Source of the DNA: an uncultured Altererythrobacter sp.
GTDB lineage: Bacteria > Pseudomonadota > Alphaproteobacteria > Sphingomonadales > Sphingomonadaceae
NCBI GenBank assembly: GCA_946886565.1
Contig: CAMPIX010000028.1
Span: forward strand, 1 to 22,589
Length of the DNA: 22,589 nucleotides
Direction of reading: 5' to 3'
Shown here: piece by piece, positions 1 to 9,343 of the stretch
How the letters are laid out: every line of letters begins with the position of its first letter
How positions within the stretch are numbered: position 1 is the stretch's first letter
Notes under the pieces: generated by a model
The model's input: the letters and a program-made list of their open reading frames with translations, nothing else
Database searches by the model: none
Told to the model about the DNA's origin: nothing
Position numbers and translations under genes: made by a program

Positions 1-963
<963 letters not shown>

Positions 964-1011
964 CGCGCTTTCGACCTGAAGAGGCTCAACAGACCGCAGG
1001 CCGATCCGGGC

Positions 1012-1036
1012 GGAACCGAACAGGCACAGCGTCATT
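1012..1036 (+). promoter_or_regulatory. Weak EcfG-like promoter candidate before the histidine kinase
   Basis: GGAAC (1012-1016), a 16-base spacer, then CATT (1033-1036). The published alphaproteobacterial EcfG consensus is GGAAC-N16/17-CGTT, so the -35 is exact and the -10 has one mismatch. It lies about 80 bases before the kinase start, in the only gap between rpoD and the kinase. The rest of the gap (964-1113) shows no tRNA, ORF or clear hairpin. The match could be chance. Confidence 0.3.
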
Positions 1037-1113
1037 GTCTTTGCCATGAGGGGCTTGCCCGGCGAGGTCGCCACGTTGCGAAAATCAGGGTCCGTGCACC
1101 ACGCGGGGCTCGT

Positions 1114-2556
1114 GTGAAGCATGTTCGGCCGATGATAGACTTCCAGGCTCTGCTTTCGCGATCTCCAAATCCCTACGTCGTCCTCGATGGCGATCTGACG
1201 ATGGTCTGGATGAACGACGCCTACCTGCGCACGACCATGCGCAGGCGAGAGGATCTGCTCGGTGCGAACATGTTCGACGCCTTTCCCAGCGCCGCCGATT
1301 CCGAGAATCGGCGCCAACTGCAAGCCTCGTTCGACCGGGTTCTGAAGACCGGCAAGACCGACGAACTCGCGCATATCCGCTACGATATTGCCAACTCCGA
1401 CGGGACGACCGGGGCGCATTTCTGGAGCGCGACGCACACGCCGATTCCGGGAGCGGATGGCGAAGTTGCCTATATCCTCCAACACACGGTCGACGTCACC
1501 AGGCTGCAAGACCTGCATCGCGAGCGCGACGAGATGGGCGTGGTCGAACGCGCGAATGTCATACAGGCGCTCAACCGCGATCTTGCGGCGCAGAACGAGC
1601 GCTTCCAGGTGCTCGTGGAGCAGGCCCCGGGGTTCATATGCCTGCTGAGCGGTCCGAACCACCGGTTCGAACTGGCCAATCGGGAGTGCCGCCGGATCGT
1701 GGGCGAACGCGATCTGGTCGGCCGGGAAACCGCCGAAGCGCTGCCCGAAGCCATCGAGCAGGGTTTCGTGCAACTACTGGACAAGGTCCGCCAGGAGCGC
1801 GAGCCGCACGTCGGGAAGGCGGCGAGGCTCGAACTCCGGAACGAGCGCACCGGCGAGTACGACGAGCACTTTCTCGATTTCGTCTACCAGCCGATTTTCG
1901 CCGATAGCGGCGAGGTCTCGGGTGTGTTCGTTCTCGGGCATGACGTAACCGAGACCGTCCAGGCCGCGGAGCGGCAGGACGTGTTGATCAACGAGCTCAA
2001 TCATCGGGTGAAGAACACGCTCGCGATCGTCCAGAGCCTCGCGCAACAGTCCTTCGCCGGCGCCGCGGACGAAACCGGCGAAGAGTTCGAGAATTTCTCC
2101 GCGCGGCTCGCGGCGCTTGCCAGCGCGCATAATCTGTTGACCGCTTGCAGCTGGGAAAAAGCCGACCTGCGCGAAATCATCACCGGTTCGCTGCAGGCAA
2201 CCGCCGGCTTCGATGCCCGGCGTTACGAGCTCGATGGTCCGCGGGCGGTGCTGCATCCGCAGCCCGCGGTCGCGCTCGCGATGATCGTTCACGAGTTGTC
2301 GACCAATGCGATCAAGCACGGTGCATTCTCCACACCCCGAGGCCGGGTCTCGGTATCGTGGACCGCCCGGCCGGAAGGCGATCGGTGCCGGGTCGCGATC
2401 GACTGGGTGGAAAGCGGCGGGCCGGCTGTCGCCCCGCCCGCGCGGCAAGGCTTCGGAACCCGGTTGATCCGCCGCGGACTCGGCGACCGCGAAAGTCAGG
2501 TGACGATCGACTACCGCCGGGAAGGGCTGCGCTGCCGGATCGAGGCACTTGCGTGA
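1114..2556 (+). CDS. PAS-PAS HWE-family sensor histidine kinase
   Basis: This 480-residue protein is predicted soluble; no membrane segment or signal peptide is visible. A first PAS domain spans about residues 10-125 (start PNPYVVLDGDLTMVWMNDAY). A helical linker at about 130-163 is followed by a second PAS domain at about 164-282 (VLVEQAPGFICLL to VFVLGHDVTET). The HWE dimerisation/phosphoacceptor box is INELNHRVKNTLAIVQSLAQ with His297. The ATP-binding half has an N box (MIVHELSTNAIKHG, Asn398), the family-defining W-x-E (Trp431, Glu433) and a short G box (QGFGTRL, about 445). HWE kinases often feed single-domain regulators or PhyR in the alphaproteobacterial stress network. The stop overlaps the regulator start in GTGA, so the two are translationally coupled. 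The start is GTG at 1114; ATG at 1132 is an alternative that loses six residues. The sensed signal is unknown. Confidence 0.9.
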   Translation: MKHVRPMIDFQALLSRSPNPYVVLDGDLTMVWMNDAYLRTTMRRREDLLGANMFDAFPSAADSENRRQLQASFDRVLKTGKTDELAHIRYDIANSDGTTGAHFWSATHTPIPGADGEVAYILQHTVDVTRLQDLHRERDEMGVVERANVIQALNRDLAAQNERFQVLVEQAPGFICLLSGPNHRFELANRECRRIVGERDLVGRETAEALPEAIEQGFVQLLDKVRQEREPHVGKAARLELRNERTGEYDEHFLDFVYQPIFADSGEVSGVFVLGHDVTETVQAAERQDVLINELNHRVKNTLAIVQSLAQQSFAGAADETGEEFENFSARLAALASAHNLLTACSWEKADLREIITGSLQATAGFDARRYELDGPRAVLHPQPAVALAMIVHELSTNAIKHGAFSTPRGRVSVSWTARPEGDRCRVAIDWVESGGPAVAPPARQGFGTRLIRRGLGDRESQVTIDYRREGLRCRIEALA

Positions 2557-2903
2557 AGCTGGCCGGCACGCGCATCCTGCTCGTCGAGGACGAGGCCATC
2601 ATCGCTTTCGCGCTCGAAGACATGCTCGAAAGCGCCGGTGCGCATACCGTGCTCGCCACCTCGGTCGAGACGGCATGTGAAGCCATCGCGGCAGAGGCGT
2701 TCGATTGCGCCATCCTCGACGTCAATCTCCACGGCGAGAAGAGCTATCCGGCGGCCGCCAGGCTCCAGGCGAACAGCATCCCGTTCGTGTTCGCGACCGG
2801 CTATGGCGATGCCGCCCATCCACCCGAATTCGCCGGCATCAGGACCATTTCGAAGCCCTACAGCCCCGTGCAGGTGCGAGCGGCGATCGAAGCCCTCGGC
2901 TGA
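2553..2903 (+). CDS. Single-domain response regulator, FATGUY type
   Basis: The protein has 116 residues and is a lone receiver domain with no output domain. Visible features are the acidic pocket Glu12-Asp13, phosphoacceptor Asp56 in CAILDVNLHG, Thr82 and Tyr84 within IPFVFATGYGD, and the conserved Lys101 in ISKPYSP. The PFxFATGY signature defines the FATGUY subfamily of alphaproteobacterial single-domain regulators. Known members such as SdrG (Sphingomonas), MrrA (Caulobacter) and Sma0114 (Sinorhizobium) act as phosphate relays or regulators around HWE/HisKA_2 kinases and the general stress response. The GTG start overlaps the kinase stop by four bases, so the kinase is its obvious partner. 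It may pass phosphate back to kinases or on to a PhyR-type protein elsewhere in the genome; that step is inferred. Confidence 0.88.
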   Translation: MKLAGTRILLVEDEAIIAFALEDMLESAGAHTVLATSVETACEAIAAEAFDCAILDVNLHGEKSYPAAARLQANSIPFVFATGYGDAAHPPEFAGIRTISKPYSPVQVRAAIEALG

Positions 2904-2938
2904 GCGCCCGCGGGAATCCCCGAAAACCACTCATACCC

Positions 2939-2963
2939 GGAACCGATACCCCGGCGGCCCGTT
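2939..2963 (+). promoter_or_regulatory. Perfect EcfG (general stress sigma factor) promoter motif
   Basis: GGAAC at 2939-2943, exactly 16 bases, then CGTT at 2960-2963. This is a full match to the alphaproteobacterial EcfG consensus GGAAC-N16/17-CGTT. It sits 35 bases after the response regulator stop and points at a hairpin-rich, non-coding stretch ending in an intrinsic terminator, not at a gene. The expected transcription start is near 2969-2971. The motif is read directly from the sequence; its use by EcfG is inferred. Confidence 0.6.
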
Positions 2964-2969
2964 ATGGAT

Positions 2970-3067
2970 CGTACCGGACGATGAAAACTCGATCGGTATC
3001 GAAACTTTCTCGAGAAATTGAGGAAGATTTCAGGAGCCCCGGCGTCCTCGCGACGCCGGGGCTTTTG
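2970..3067 (+). ncRNA. Candidate EcfG-dependent small RNA, about 100 nt
   Basis: Between the EcfG motif and the terminator there is no convincing ORF, but inverted repeats are stacked: ATCGT/ACGAT around a five-base loop (2968-2982), TCGAT/ATCGA around a four-base loop (2989-3002), the palindrome TTTCTCGAGAAA (3006-3017), and the terminator stem (3035-3063). A transcript starting near 2970 and ending in the T run would be about 98 nt. EcfG/SigT-dependent small RNAs are known in alphaproteobacteria (GsrN in Caulobacter), but I see no recognisable sequence similarity to one. The alternative is that this is simply the 3' untranslated end of the kinase-regulator mRNA. Confidence 0.4.
3035..3067 (+). 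terminator. Strong intrinsic terminator after the response regulator
   Basis: A perfect 12-bp GC-rich stem pairs 3035-3046 (AGCCCCGGCGTC) with 3052-3063 around loop CTCGC and is followed by TTTT. The T run favours plus-strand termination. It separates the regulator (plus) from the convergent MFS gene (minus), whose stop is five bases beyond. Read on the minus strand the stem is followed by a poor T tract. Confidence 0.85.
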
Positions 3068-3071
3068 CTTG

Positions 3072-4652
3072 TCAGCCCGCGCGATCGATAGTGCGGAGAT
3101 CGATGCCCCGCGTTTCCGCGCAGAAGAGCCAGGCCAGGACCAGCCCTGTGACGACCGGAACCACGATCATCGCAGCGGCGATGCCGAGCGTGGGAACGAG
3201 CGCCGCGATGCTCAGGCCTTGCGCCGTCAATCCGCCGGCCTTCGTCCAGGCCGCGACCCAGCCCGTCGCACGGCCACGGATGTGCAGCGGATAACTCTCG
3301 GCGGCATAGGGCAACAGGATCGCGAGCATCGCGTTGCTCCCCACGATCAGGAATGCGAGCACGATCACCGGCGAAAGGCCGGCCCAGATCGTGTCGAGCG
3401 CGAGGACCCCGGCAAGCCCGCCTGCGGTGACCAGCGAGGCCGCGATCAGCGAGCCCTTGGTGCTCCAGCGGCTGTAGAAGAATGCCACCACGAACACCGT
3501 CGGGAACGCGATCAGCGCCGACTGCGCGATCAGGCGCGAGGCCTGCGCCATCGGAATGCCGCGCGCGACGAGCTCGGCCGGCAGCCACAGCAGCAGCCCG
3601 AAATTGACCAGCCCCCAGCTCGCCGCGAGGATCGTCAGCGCGGCGGAACGGCCGCGGAAGCCCGCTCGCCAGATGCCGCCCGGATGCCGCTCGTGATCGA
3701 GATGGACCGGCGCGAAGTCGACATCTTCCTCCTCCACTCCGTGCGTGTGGCTGCGCGTGCCGAAGCGCGCCATCGCCGCGCGCGCCTCGGCGCGCCGGCC
3801 GCGGGCGAGCAGGAACTTGGCCGATTCCGGAATGAACCGCCCGAGCATCAGCAGGACGAGACCGGTCGGCAGGTTGAGCAGCCACAGGATGCGCCAGCTA
3901 TAGGTCGGCTCGAGCCACGCGGCGGACACGCTAGCAGCGACATAGCCGCCTGCAGAGCCGAGGCCGCCGACAAGGACGAGCGCCCAGCCCCGGTGACGCG
4001 TCGGCATGATCTCCGCCAGCAGCGCGTAGGTAACCGGAAGCATCCCCCCCGCCGCGGCGCCCATCAGGAAGCACATGACGACGTTCCACGCGAAGCTCGG
4101 CATCGCGCCGCAGATGGACGTGCCGACGAACATCACCGCCGACAGCATGATAGTGGCCTTGCGGCCGTAGATATCCGCCATCATGCCCCAGAAGATCGAA
4201 CCCACGACCGTGCCCGCGAGCGCCGAGAAGGGAAACAGCGCCGCGACCGCGGGGCCAAACCCGTATTCCGCGCTAAGACCCGGCATCACGAATCCAAGCG
4301 CCGCGGGCTTCATCACATCGATGATCAGCGCGATCACCAGCACGCCCATCAGCGTCCAGTGAGCGGCCGTAAGCGGGGCGTCCTCGGGAGCGGCGACGCT
4401 GATGTGGCGCGAGGCGGCGGCCTGCTCGGCAACGCGTTTGGGCAGGAGGCCCCAGCCCGCGAGCACGACGCCTCCCAGAATCATGTACATGCCCGCGATC
4501 ATCCCGCCGTCCATCGGCATGCCGGCCATGCGGAAGCCCATGCCGCGGGCCGTCCAGAACATCGGGAGATGCAGCAGGACGCCGACGGTCACCGACGCAG
4601 CACCGGCGACGAACAGCCCTGCGCCCGTCCGGTCCCTGAGAAACTGCTCCAC
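3072..4652 (-). CDS. MFS transporter with an extra N-terminal two-helix, Met-rich segment
   Basis: This is a 526-residue inner-membrane permease of the major facilitator superfamily. The 12-helix core starts near residue 98 (HWTLMGVLVIALIIDVMKPA). It carries the loop 2-3 signature GMMADIYGRK, a loop 4-region MPTRHRG, a His/Asp/Glu-rich central loop (around THGVEEEDVDF) and the repeat signature ESYPLHIRGRATG. Before the core are two further hydrophobic stretches (about 11-30 and 50-70) joined by a loop with eight Met in 27 residues (31-57), so about 14 helices in total. The layout resembles sugar or aromatic-acid porter families, but the substrate cannot be told. The chosen start is GTG at 4652, preceded by an AAGGAAGG-like ribosome site; a GTG six codons upstream is possible. 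It is transcribed divergently from rpiB. Confidence 0.87.
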   Translation of the reverse strand: MEQFLRDRTGAGLFVAGAASVTVGVLLHLPMFWTARGMGFRMAGMPMDGGMIAGMYMILGGVVLAGWGLLPKRVAEQAAASRHISVAAPEDAPLTAAHWTLMGVLVIALIIDVMKPAALGFVMPGLSAEYGFGPAVAALFPFSALAGTVVGSIFWGMMADIYGRKATIMLSAVMFVGTSICGAMPSFAWNVVMCFLMGAAAGGMLPVTYALLAEIMPTRHRGWALVLVGGLGSAGGYVAASVSAAWLEPTYSWRILWLLNLPTGLVLLMLGRFIPESAKFLLARGRRAEARAAMARFGTRSHTHGVEEEDVDFAPVHLDHERHPGGIWRAGFRGRSAALTILAASWGLVNFGLLLWLPAELVARGIPMAQASRLIAQSALIAFPTVFVVAFFYSRWSTKGSLIAASLVTAGGLAGVLALDTIWAGLSPVIVLAFLIVGSNAMLAILLPYAAESYPLHIRGRATGWVAAWTKAGGLTAQGLSIAALVPTLGIAAAMIVVPVVTGLVLAWLFCAETRGIDLRTIDRAG

Positions 4653-4748
4653 CCGCCCCCTTCCTTTCACGCCGATTCGCGCCGTGAGCCTTACACGCTT
4701 GGTGGGGACAAAGCCGAATTGCGGTGGCACCGCGCGGGGGAAAGCCCT

Positions 4749-5206
4749 ATGGGCGCGGCCATGCGTATCGCCATAGCCTCCGACCATGCCGCCATCGAGA
4801 TGAAGGCCGCCCTGCGCGAGTGGCTGATCGAGGAAGGCCACGAAGTCGCCGACCTCGGCCCCGACAGCCACGACAGCGTCGACTATCCCGATTTCGGCTA
4901 CAAGCTCGCCGCAGTCGTGGCGGAAGGCACCGCCGAGCGCGGGATCGCCCTGTGCGGCTCGGGCATCGGCATCTCGATCGCGGTCAACCGCAATCCCGAG
5001 GTTCGCTGCGCGCTTGTGAGCGAGCCGCTCTCGGCCAGCCTCGCGCGCGAGCACAACGATGCGAACGTGATCGCGCTCGGCGCGCGGATCGTCGGCATCG
5101 AGATGGCCAAGGCCTGCGTCAGCGCCTTCGTCGAAACCGAATTCGGCGGGGGCCGCCACCAGCGCCGCGTCGACAAGCTCTCGAACCCCACCTCCCGAGG
5201 ATCCGA

Positions 5207-5210
<4 letters not shown>
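4749..5210 (+). CDS. rpiB: Ribose-5-phosphate isomerase B
   Basis: A protein of 153 residues (149 if the internal ATG at 4761 is used). It interconverts ribose 5-phosphate and ribulose 5-phosphate in the pentose phosphate pathway. The family signature opens with [18 protein letters not shown]. The active-site stretch is [15 protein letters not shown], and the C-terminal part contains [16 protein letters not shown], all typical of RpiB/LacAB proteins. The GGGGGAAAG ribosome site at 4736-4744 suits the ATG at 4749, whereas family alignments usually begin at the second ATG. Its stop overlaps the glyA start (ATGA), placing rpiB first in an rpiB-glyA-nrdR cluster. Confidence 0.95.
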
Positions 5211-6517
<1,307 letters not shown>

Positions 6518-6523
6518 TGCGCG

Positions 6524-6988
6524 ATGCGTTGCCCGTTCTGCGCGCATGACGACAGCCAGGTAAAGGACAGCCGCCCGACCGAGGACGGCTCCACCATCCG
6601 CCGGCGCCGCCAGTGCACGAGCTGCGGCGCGCGCTTCACCACTTTCGAGCGGGTCCAGCTGCGCGAGGTGACGATCGTCAAGTCGGGCGACCGGCGCGAG
6701 GCGTTCGACCGTTCCAAGCTCGAGAACTCGGTCGCCCTCGCCTGCCGCAAGCGCGGGATCGAGCAGGAACGGATCGACCAGCTCATCTCGGGCATCCAGC
6801 GCCAGGTCGAAACCGCCGGCGACAGCGAAGTGCCCTCCGCCCGGATCGGCGAACTGGTGATGGACGGCCTGCGCCAGATCGACAGCGTCGCCTACATCCG
6901 CTTCGCGAGCGTGTATCGCGACTTCGGCGAAGCGAAGGACTTCGAGGAATTTGCAAGCACGGTGCGGGATGCGGGTGGTGATGGCTGA
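6524..6988 (+). CDS. nrdR: Transcriptional repressor NrdR
   Basis: The 154-residue protein contains a zinc ribbon (Cys3, Cys6, Cys31, Cys34) followed by an ATP-cone domain at about residues 47-140 ([20 protein letters not shown] onward). NrdR senses ATP/dATP through the ATP-cone and represses ribonucleotide reductase operons at NrdR boxes. The start ATG lies six bases after glyA. The stop (6986-6988) overlaps the ATG of the next gene at 6981, so all four genes from rpiB appear to be one operon. The distal sequence [18 protein letters not shown] is the typical NrdR C-terminal motif. Confidence 0.97.
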   Translation: MRCPFCAHDDSQVKDSRPTEDGSTIRRRRQCTSCGARFTTFERVQLREVTIVKSGDRREAFDRSKLENSVALACRKRGIEQERIDQLISGIQRQVETAGDSEVPSARIGELVMDGLRQIDSVAYIRFASVYRDFGEAKDFEEFASTVRDAGGDG

Positions 6989-8138
6989 GGATTTCTTCGC
7001 CTACATGCTGCGCTGCGCCGACGGCACTTATTACGTGGGGCACAGCGACGATCTGGAGGCCCGCCTGGGAGCACACCGGGACGGAACACTTGGGGGATAC
7101 ACTGCCAAGCGGCGGCCGGTCGAATTGGTGTGGTCAGCGGATTTTCCGACGCGGGATGAGGCATTCGAAGCGGAGCGCAAGATCAAGGGCTGGTCGCGCG
7201 CAAAGAAAGAAGCCCTGATCCGGGGCGATTGGGTTGCTATCCAACGACTGGCCGAGCGCCACCGATCCTTCGAGACAAAGCCTCAGCCTGCGGCTTCGGC
7301 TTCTCCTCAGGATGAGCGGGGGAAGGGGAGGATTCAGTTACCCAATACCGCTCATCCTGAGGAGGGCTTGAAGCCGCAGGCTGAAAGCTCGTCTCGAAGG
7401 GCCGCAGACCAAGCCCCAATCATCGTCCTCGTCCGCCCCCAGCTCGGCGAGAACATCGGCAAGGCCGCGCGCGCGATGCTCAATTTCGGGCTTACTGAGA
7501 TGCGCCTCGTCGCCCCGCGCGACGGGTGGCCTAACCCCAGTGCCGGCCCGGCCGCCGCCGGCGCGGACGTGGTGCTCGAACGGGCGACCGTGCACGAAAC
7601 GCTCGCCGAGGCGGTGGCCGATTGCGCGCACGTCTACGCCACCACCGTGCGCAAACGCGGGGTGACCAAGCCGGTGGTGACGCCCGAGGACGCCGCATCG
7701 CAGATCACAGCTGCCGAGGGCCGCTCCGCGCTGGTGTTCGGGCCCGAGCGTTCGGGTCTCGAGACCGATGACGTCGCCCTTGCCCGCGCGATCCTGACGG
7801 TGCCGATCAATCCCGAATTCGGCTCGCTGAACCTCGCGCAGGCGGTGATCCTGTGCGCCTACGAATGGTCGAAGACGCAGGCCGGCGATGCGCTGGTCCA
7901 GCCCACCGGCGAGGAGCTGCTGCCACCCGCACCGCAGGACGAGCTCGAGGGCATGATCGGCCAGCTCGAAGCGATGCTCGAGCCGCGCGGCTATTTTCTG
8001 CCCGAAAGCCGCGCCGCCGCGACGCGCCGCACGCTGCGCTCGATGCTGACCAAGCCGGGCTGGAACCACCTCGAGGTGCGGACGATGCGCGGAGTGCTGT
8101 CGAGCCTCGCCAAGCCGCCGCGCGACGAGCGCGGCTAG
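6981..8138 (+). CDS. Fusion ORF: GIY-YIG nuclease domain + TrmJ-like tRNA 2'-O-methyltransferase
   Basis: One uninterrupted frame of 385 residues holds two domains normally found as separate proteins. Residues 1-95 are a small GIY-YIG domain ([20 protein letters not shown], catalytic-type Arg in EARLGAHR, Glu in [10 protein letters not shown]). Residues about 145-380 are a SpoU/TrmJ methyltransferase: motif 1 [16 protein letters not shown], motif 2 [12 protein letters not shown], motif 3 [15 protein letters not shown] (knotted SAM-binding fold), then the TrmJ-type helical C-terminus. Residues 96-140 are encoded by a 134-bp palindromic repeat and look like low-complexity linker. No ATG or GTG lies in frame just before the methyltransferase; a TTG at 7368 has a GAGGAGGG one base upstream, which is too close for a normal start. 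The product is therefore either a true fusion or two overlapping translation products. ATG at 6981 was chosen over 6969 by domain start. The stop shares CTAG with the convergent gene. Confidence 0.8.
   Translation: MAEDFFAYMLRCADGTYYVGHSDDLEARLGAHRDGTLGGYTAKRRPVELVWSADFPTRDEAFEAERKIKGWSRAKKEALIRGDWVAIQRLAERHRSFETKPQPAASASPQDERGKGRIQLPNTAHPEEGLKPQAESSSRRAADQAPIIVLVRPQLGENIGKAARAMLNFGLTEMRLVAPRDGWPNPSAGPAAAGADVVLERATVHETLAEAVADCAHVYATTVRKRGVTKPVVTPEDAASQITAAEGRSALVFGPERSGLETDDVALARAILTVPINPEFGSLNLAQAVILCAYEWSKTQAGDALVQPTGEELLPPAPQDELEGMIGQLEAMLEPRGYFLPESRAAATRRTLRSMLTKPGWNHLEVRTMRGVLSSLAKPPRDERG
7267..7400. repeat. Palindromic repeat element, copy A (inside a coding sequence)
   Basis: The outer inverted repeat is CCTTCGAGAC (7267-7276) with GTCTCGAAGG (7391-7400). 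The inner perfect 17-bp inverted repeat is CTCCTCAGGATGAGCGG (7303-7319) with its complement at 7348-7364. Each arm between outer and inner repeats contains its own imperfect hairpin (AAGCC...GGCTT on the left, GCTTGAAGCC/GGCTGAAAGC on the right), so the whole can fold as a branched cruciform. It is translated in frame between the GIY-YIG and methyltransferase domains. A second copy is at 18410-18534. Confidence 0.9.
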
Positions 8139-8461
8139 CGCCGCAGCCGATCCCACTCCTCGAGTTCGTAGGCGATCGAGGTTTCGACCAGAAGCTCCCA
8201 GATTTCGGCAATTTTCTCCGCTGGGAGCCCGCGCGTTCCTGCATCCCCGGCCGCCGCCGCGATCACAGCCGCCTTGCGCGTCTCGTCGCGCACGGTGTCG
8301 CGCGATCGCTTGATCCGCGCTGCGGCGCGCATATAGCCGAAGCGCCGGTCGAGCAGCGCCACCAGCTCGCGGTCGGTCGCGTCCACACCCACGCGCACCT
8401 CGAGCATGTCGGTGCAATCGTCGGGGAGCTTGAAGGGGGACAGCTTGAAGTCGTCGTTCAT
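8135..8461 (-). CDS. Chorismate mutase, AroQ/PchB type
   Basis: A 108-residue all-helical AroQ-class protein. AroQ chorismate mutases convert chorismate to prephenate (phenylalanine/tyrosine branch). The close relative PchB splits isochorismate to salicylate and pyruvate. Residues at the expected spacing for substrate binding are Arg23, Arg40 and Lys51, within VRVGVDATDRELVALLDRR and YMRAAARIK. The stretches RRFGYMRAAARIK and ETSIAYELEEW resemble PchB more than PheA, but no salicylate or siderophore gene is nearby, so chorismate mutase is the safer call. The ATG at 8461 is preceded by GGAGGG at about 13 bases. It converges on the TrmJ fusion gene and their stops share the palindrome CTAG (8135-8138). 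It is divergent from rpsD. Confidence 0.83.
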   Translation of the reverse strand: MNDDFKLSPFKLPDDCTDMLEVRVGVDATDRELVALLDRRFGYMRAAARIKRSRDTVRDETRKAAVIAAAAGDAGTRGLPAEKIAEIWELLVETSIAYELEEWDRLRR

Positions 8462-8503
8462 GGCGCGCGCCCTGCCCTCCGGTCCCGCCTTTGTCGAGCG
8501 CCT

Positions 8504-8529
8504 TCTCGCCGCTTGATCTCGCCGCTTGA
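8504..8529. repeat. 13-bp exact tandem duplication in the rpsD promoter
   Basis: TCTCGCCGCTTGA occurs twice back to back (8504-8516 and 8517-8529). Each copy ends in TTGA, so the duplication creates two potential -35 elements 13 bases apart, the second being the one spaced correctly to the -10 below. Confidence 0.9.
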
Positions 8530-8553
8530 CCGCAGGGCCTATCCTGCTACAGG
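8526..8553 (+). promoter_or_regulatory. Housekeeping promoter for rpsD
   Basis: TTGACCG (8526-8532), 13 bases, then GCTACAGG (8546-8553). This fits the Caulobacter primary-sigma consensus TTGACGS-N10-14-GCTANAWC except for the C at the fifth conserved -35 position and the last two -10 bases. It lies about 130 bases before the rpsD ATG, in a gap (8462-8682) that contains no other gene. The long leader could hold S4 autoregulatory structure, but I could not identify a specific fold. Confidence 0.55.
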
Positions 8554-8682
8554 CGCGCCTTCGCGAATTTGGCCCCGCATCCCGGTGAAGCGGTGGCCGC
8601 GGCGGACGTATCGGTCCGCCGGGCGATGCCGGGTTGAAGCGCTGCCATTGGGGTGGCGACAGCAAATCGAAGGACACGACAT

Positions 8683-9297
8683 ATGTCGAAGCGCAAGAGC
8701 GCCAAGTACAAACTCGACCGCCGGATGGGCGAGAACATCTGGGGTCGTCCGAACTCCCCGGTCAACAAGCGTTCCTACGGCCCCGGCCAGCACGGCCAGC
8801 GCCGCAAGGGCAAGACCAGCGACTTCGGCCTCCAGCTGCGCGCCAAGCAGAAGCTCAAGGGCTACTACGGCGACGTGACCGAAAAGCAGTTCAAGGCCAC
8901 CTATCAGCAGGCGTCGCGGATGAAGGGCGACACCAGCCAGAACCTGATCGGCCTGCTCGAGCAGCGGCTCGACATGATCGTCTATCGCGCCAAGTTCGCG
9001 CCGACGATCTTCTCCGCGCGCCAGATCGTCAGCCACGGCCACATCCGCGTCAACGGCGTGAAGTGTAACATCGCGAGCCGCCGGGTGAACGTCGGCGACG
9101 TGATCAGCCTGGGCGATAAGGCCAAGGAAATGGCGCTGGTGATCGAGGCGCAGAGCCTGCCCGAGCGCGACATTCCCGACTACGTCTCGACCGACGGCAA
9201 CGATAAGGTCACCTTCGCGCGCGTCCCGACGCTCGACGAAGTGCCTTATCCGGTGACGATGGAACCGAACCTGGTGGTCGAATTCTACTCGCGCTGA
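8683..9297 (+). CDS. rpsD: 30S ribosomal protein S4
   Basis: The protein has 204 residues, the usual alphaproteobacterial length. It is a primary 16S rRNA-binding protein that nucleates assembly of the 30S body and in many bacteria regulates ribosomal protein operons. The N-terminal part ([19 protein letters not shown]) is the alphaproteobacterial form without the zinc-binding cysteines. The S4 RNA-binding domain spans about residues 94-156 ([28 protein letters not shown]). The C-terminus ends VEFYSR as expected. The ATG has AAGGA about seven bases upstream. It stands alone with its own promoter and terminator, as is common in alphaproteobacteria where rpsD is outside the alpha operon. Confidence 0.98.
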   Translation: MSKRKSAKYKLDRRMGENIWGRPNSPVNKRSYGPGQHGQRRKGKTSDFGLQLRAKQKLKGYYGDVTEKQFKATYQQASRMKGDTSQNLIGLLEQRLDMIVYRAKFAPTIFSARQIVSHGHIRVNGVKCNIASRRVNVGDVISLGDKAKEMALVIEAQSLPERDIPDYVSTDGNDKVTFARVPTLDEVPYPVTMEPNLVVEFYSR

Positions 9298-9343
9298 TGT
9301 GAGCCAGGCGACGCGGAAATGTGTTTTCCGTGGCGAACGCAAG

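Noticed and set aside
1774..2448. A 224-codon minus-strand frame inside the histidine kinase
   Set aside because: It is antisense to well-conserved PAS and HWE motifs; long antisense frames are expected at this GC content.
2981..3091. A 36-codon ORF starting ATG at 2981 after the EcfG motif
   Set aside because: It reads through the terminator stem into the end of the MFS gene, has a weak ribosome site and no recognisable features. A structured RNA is the simpler reading.
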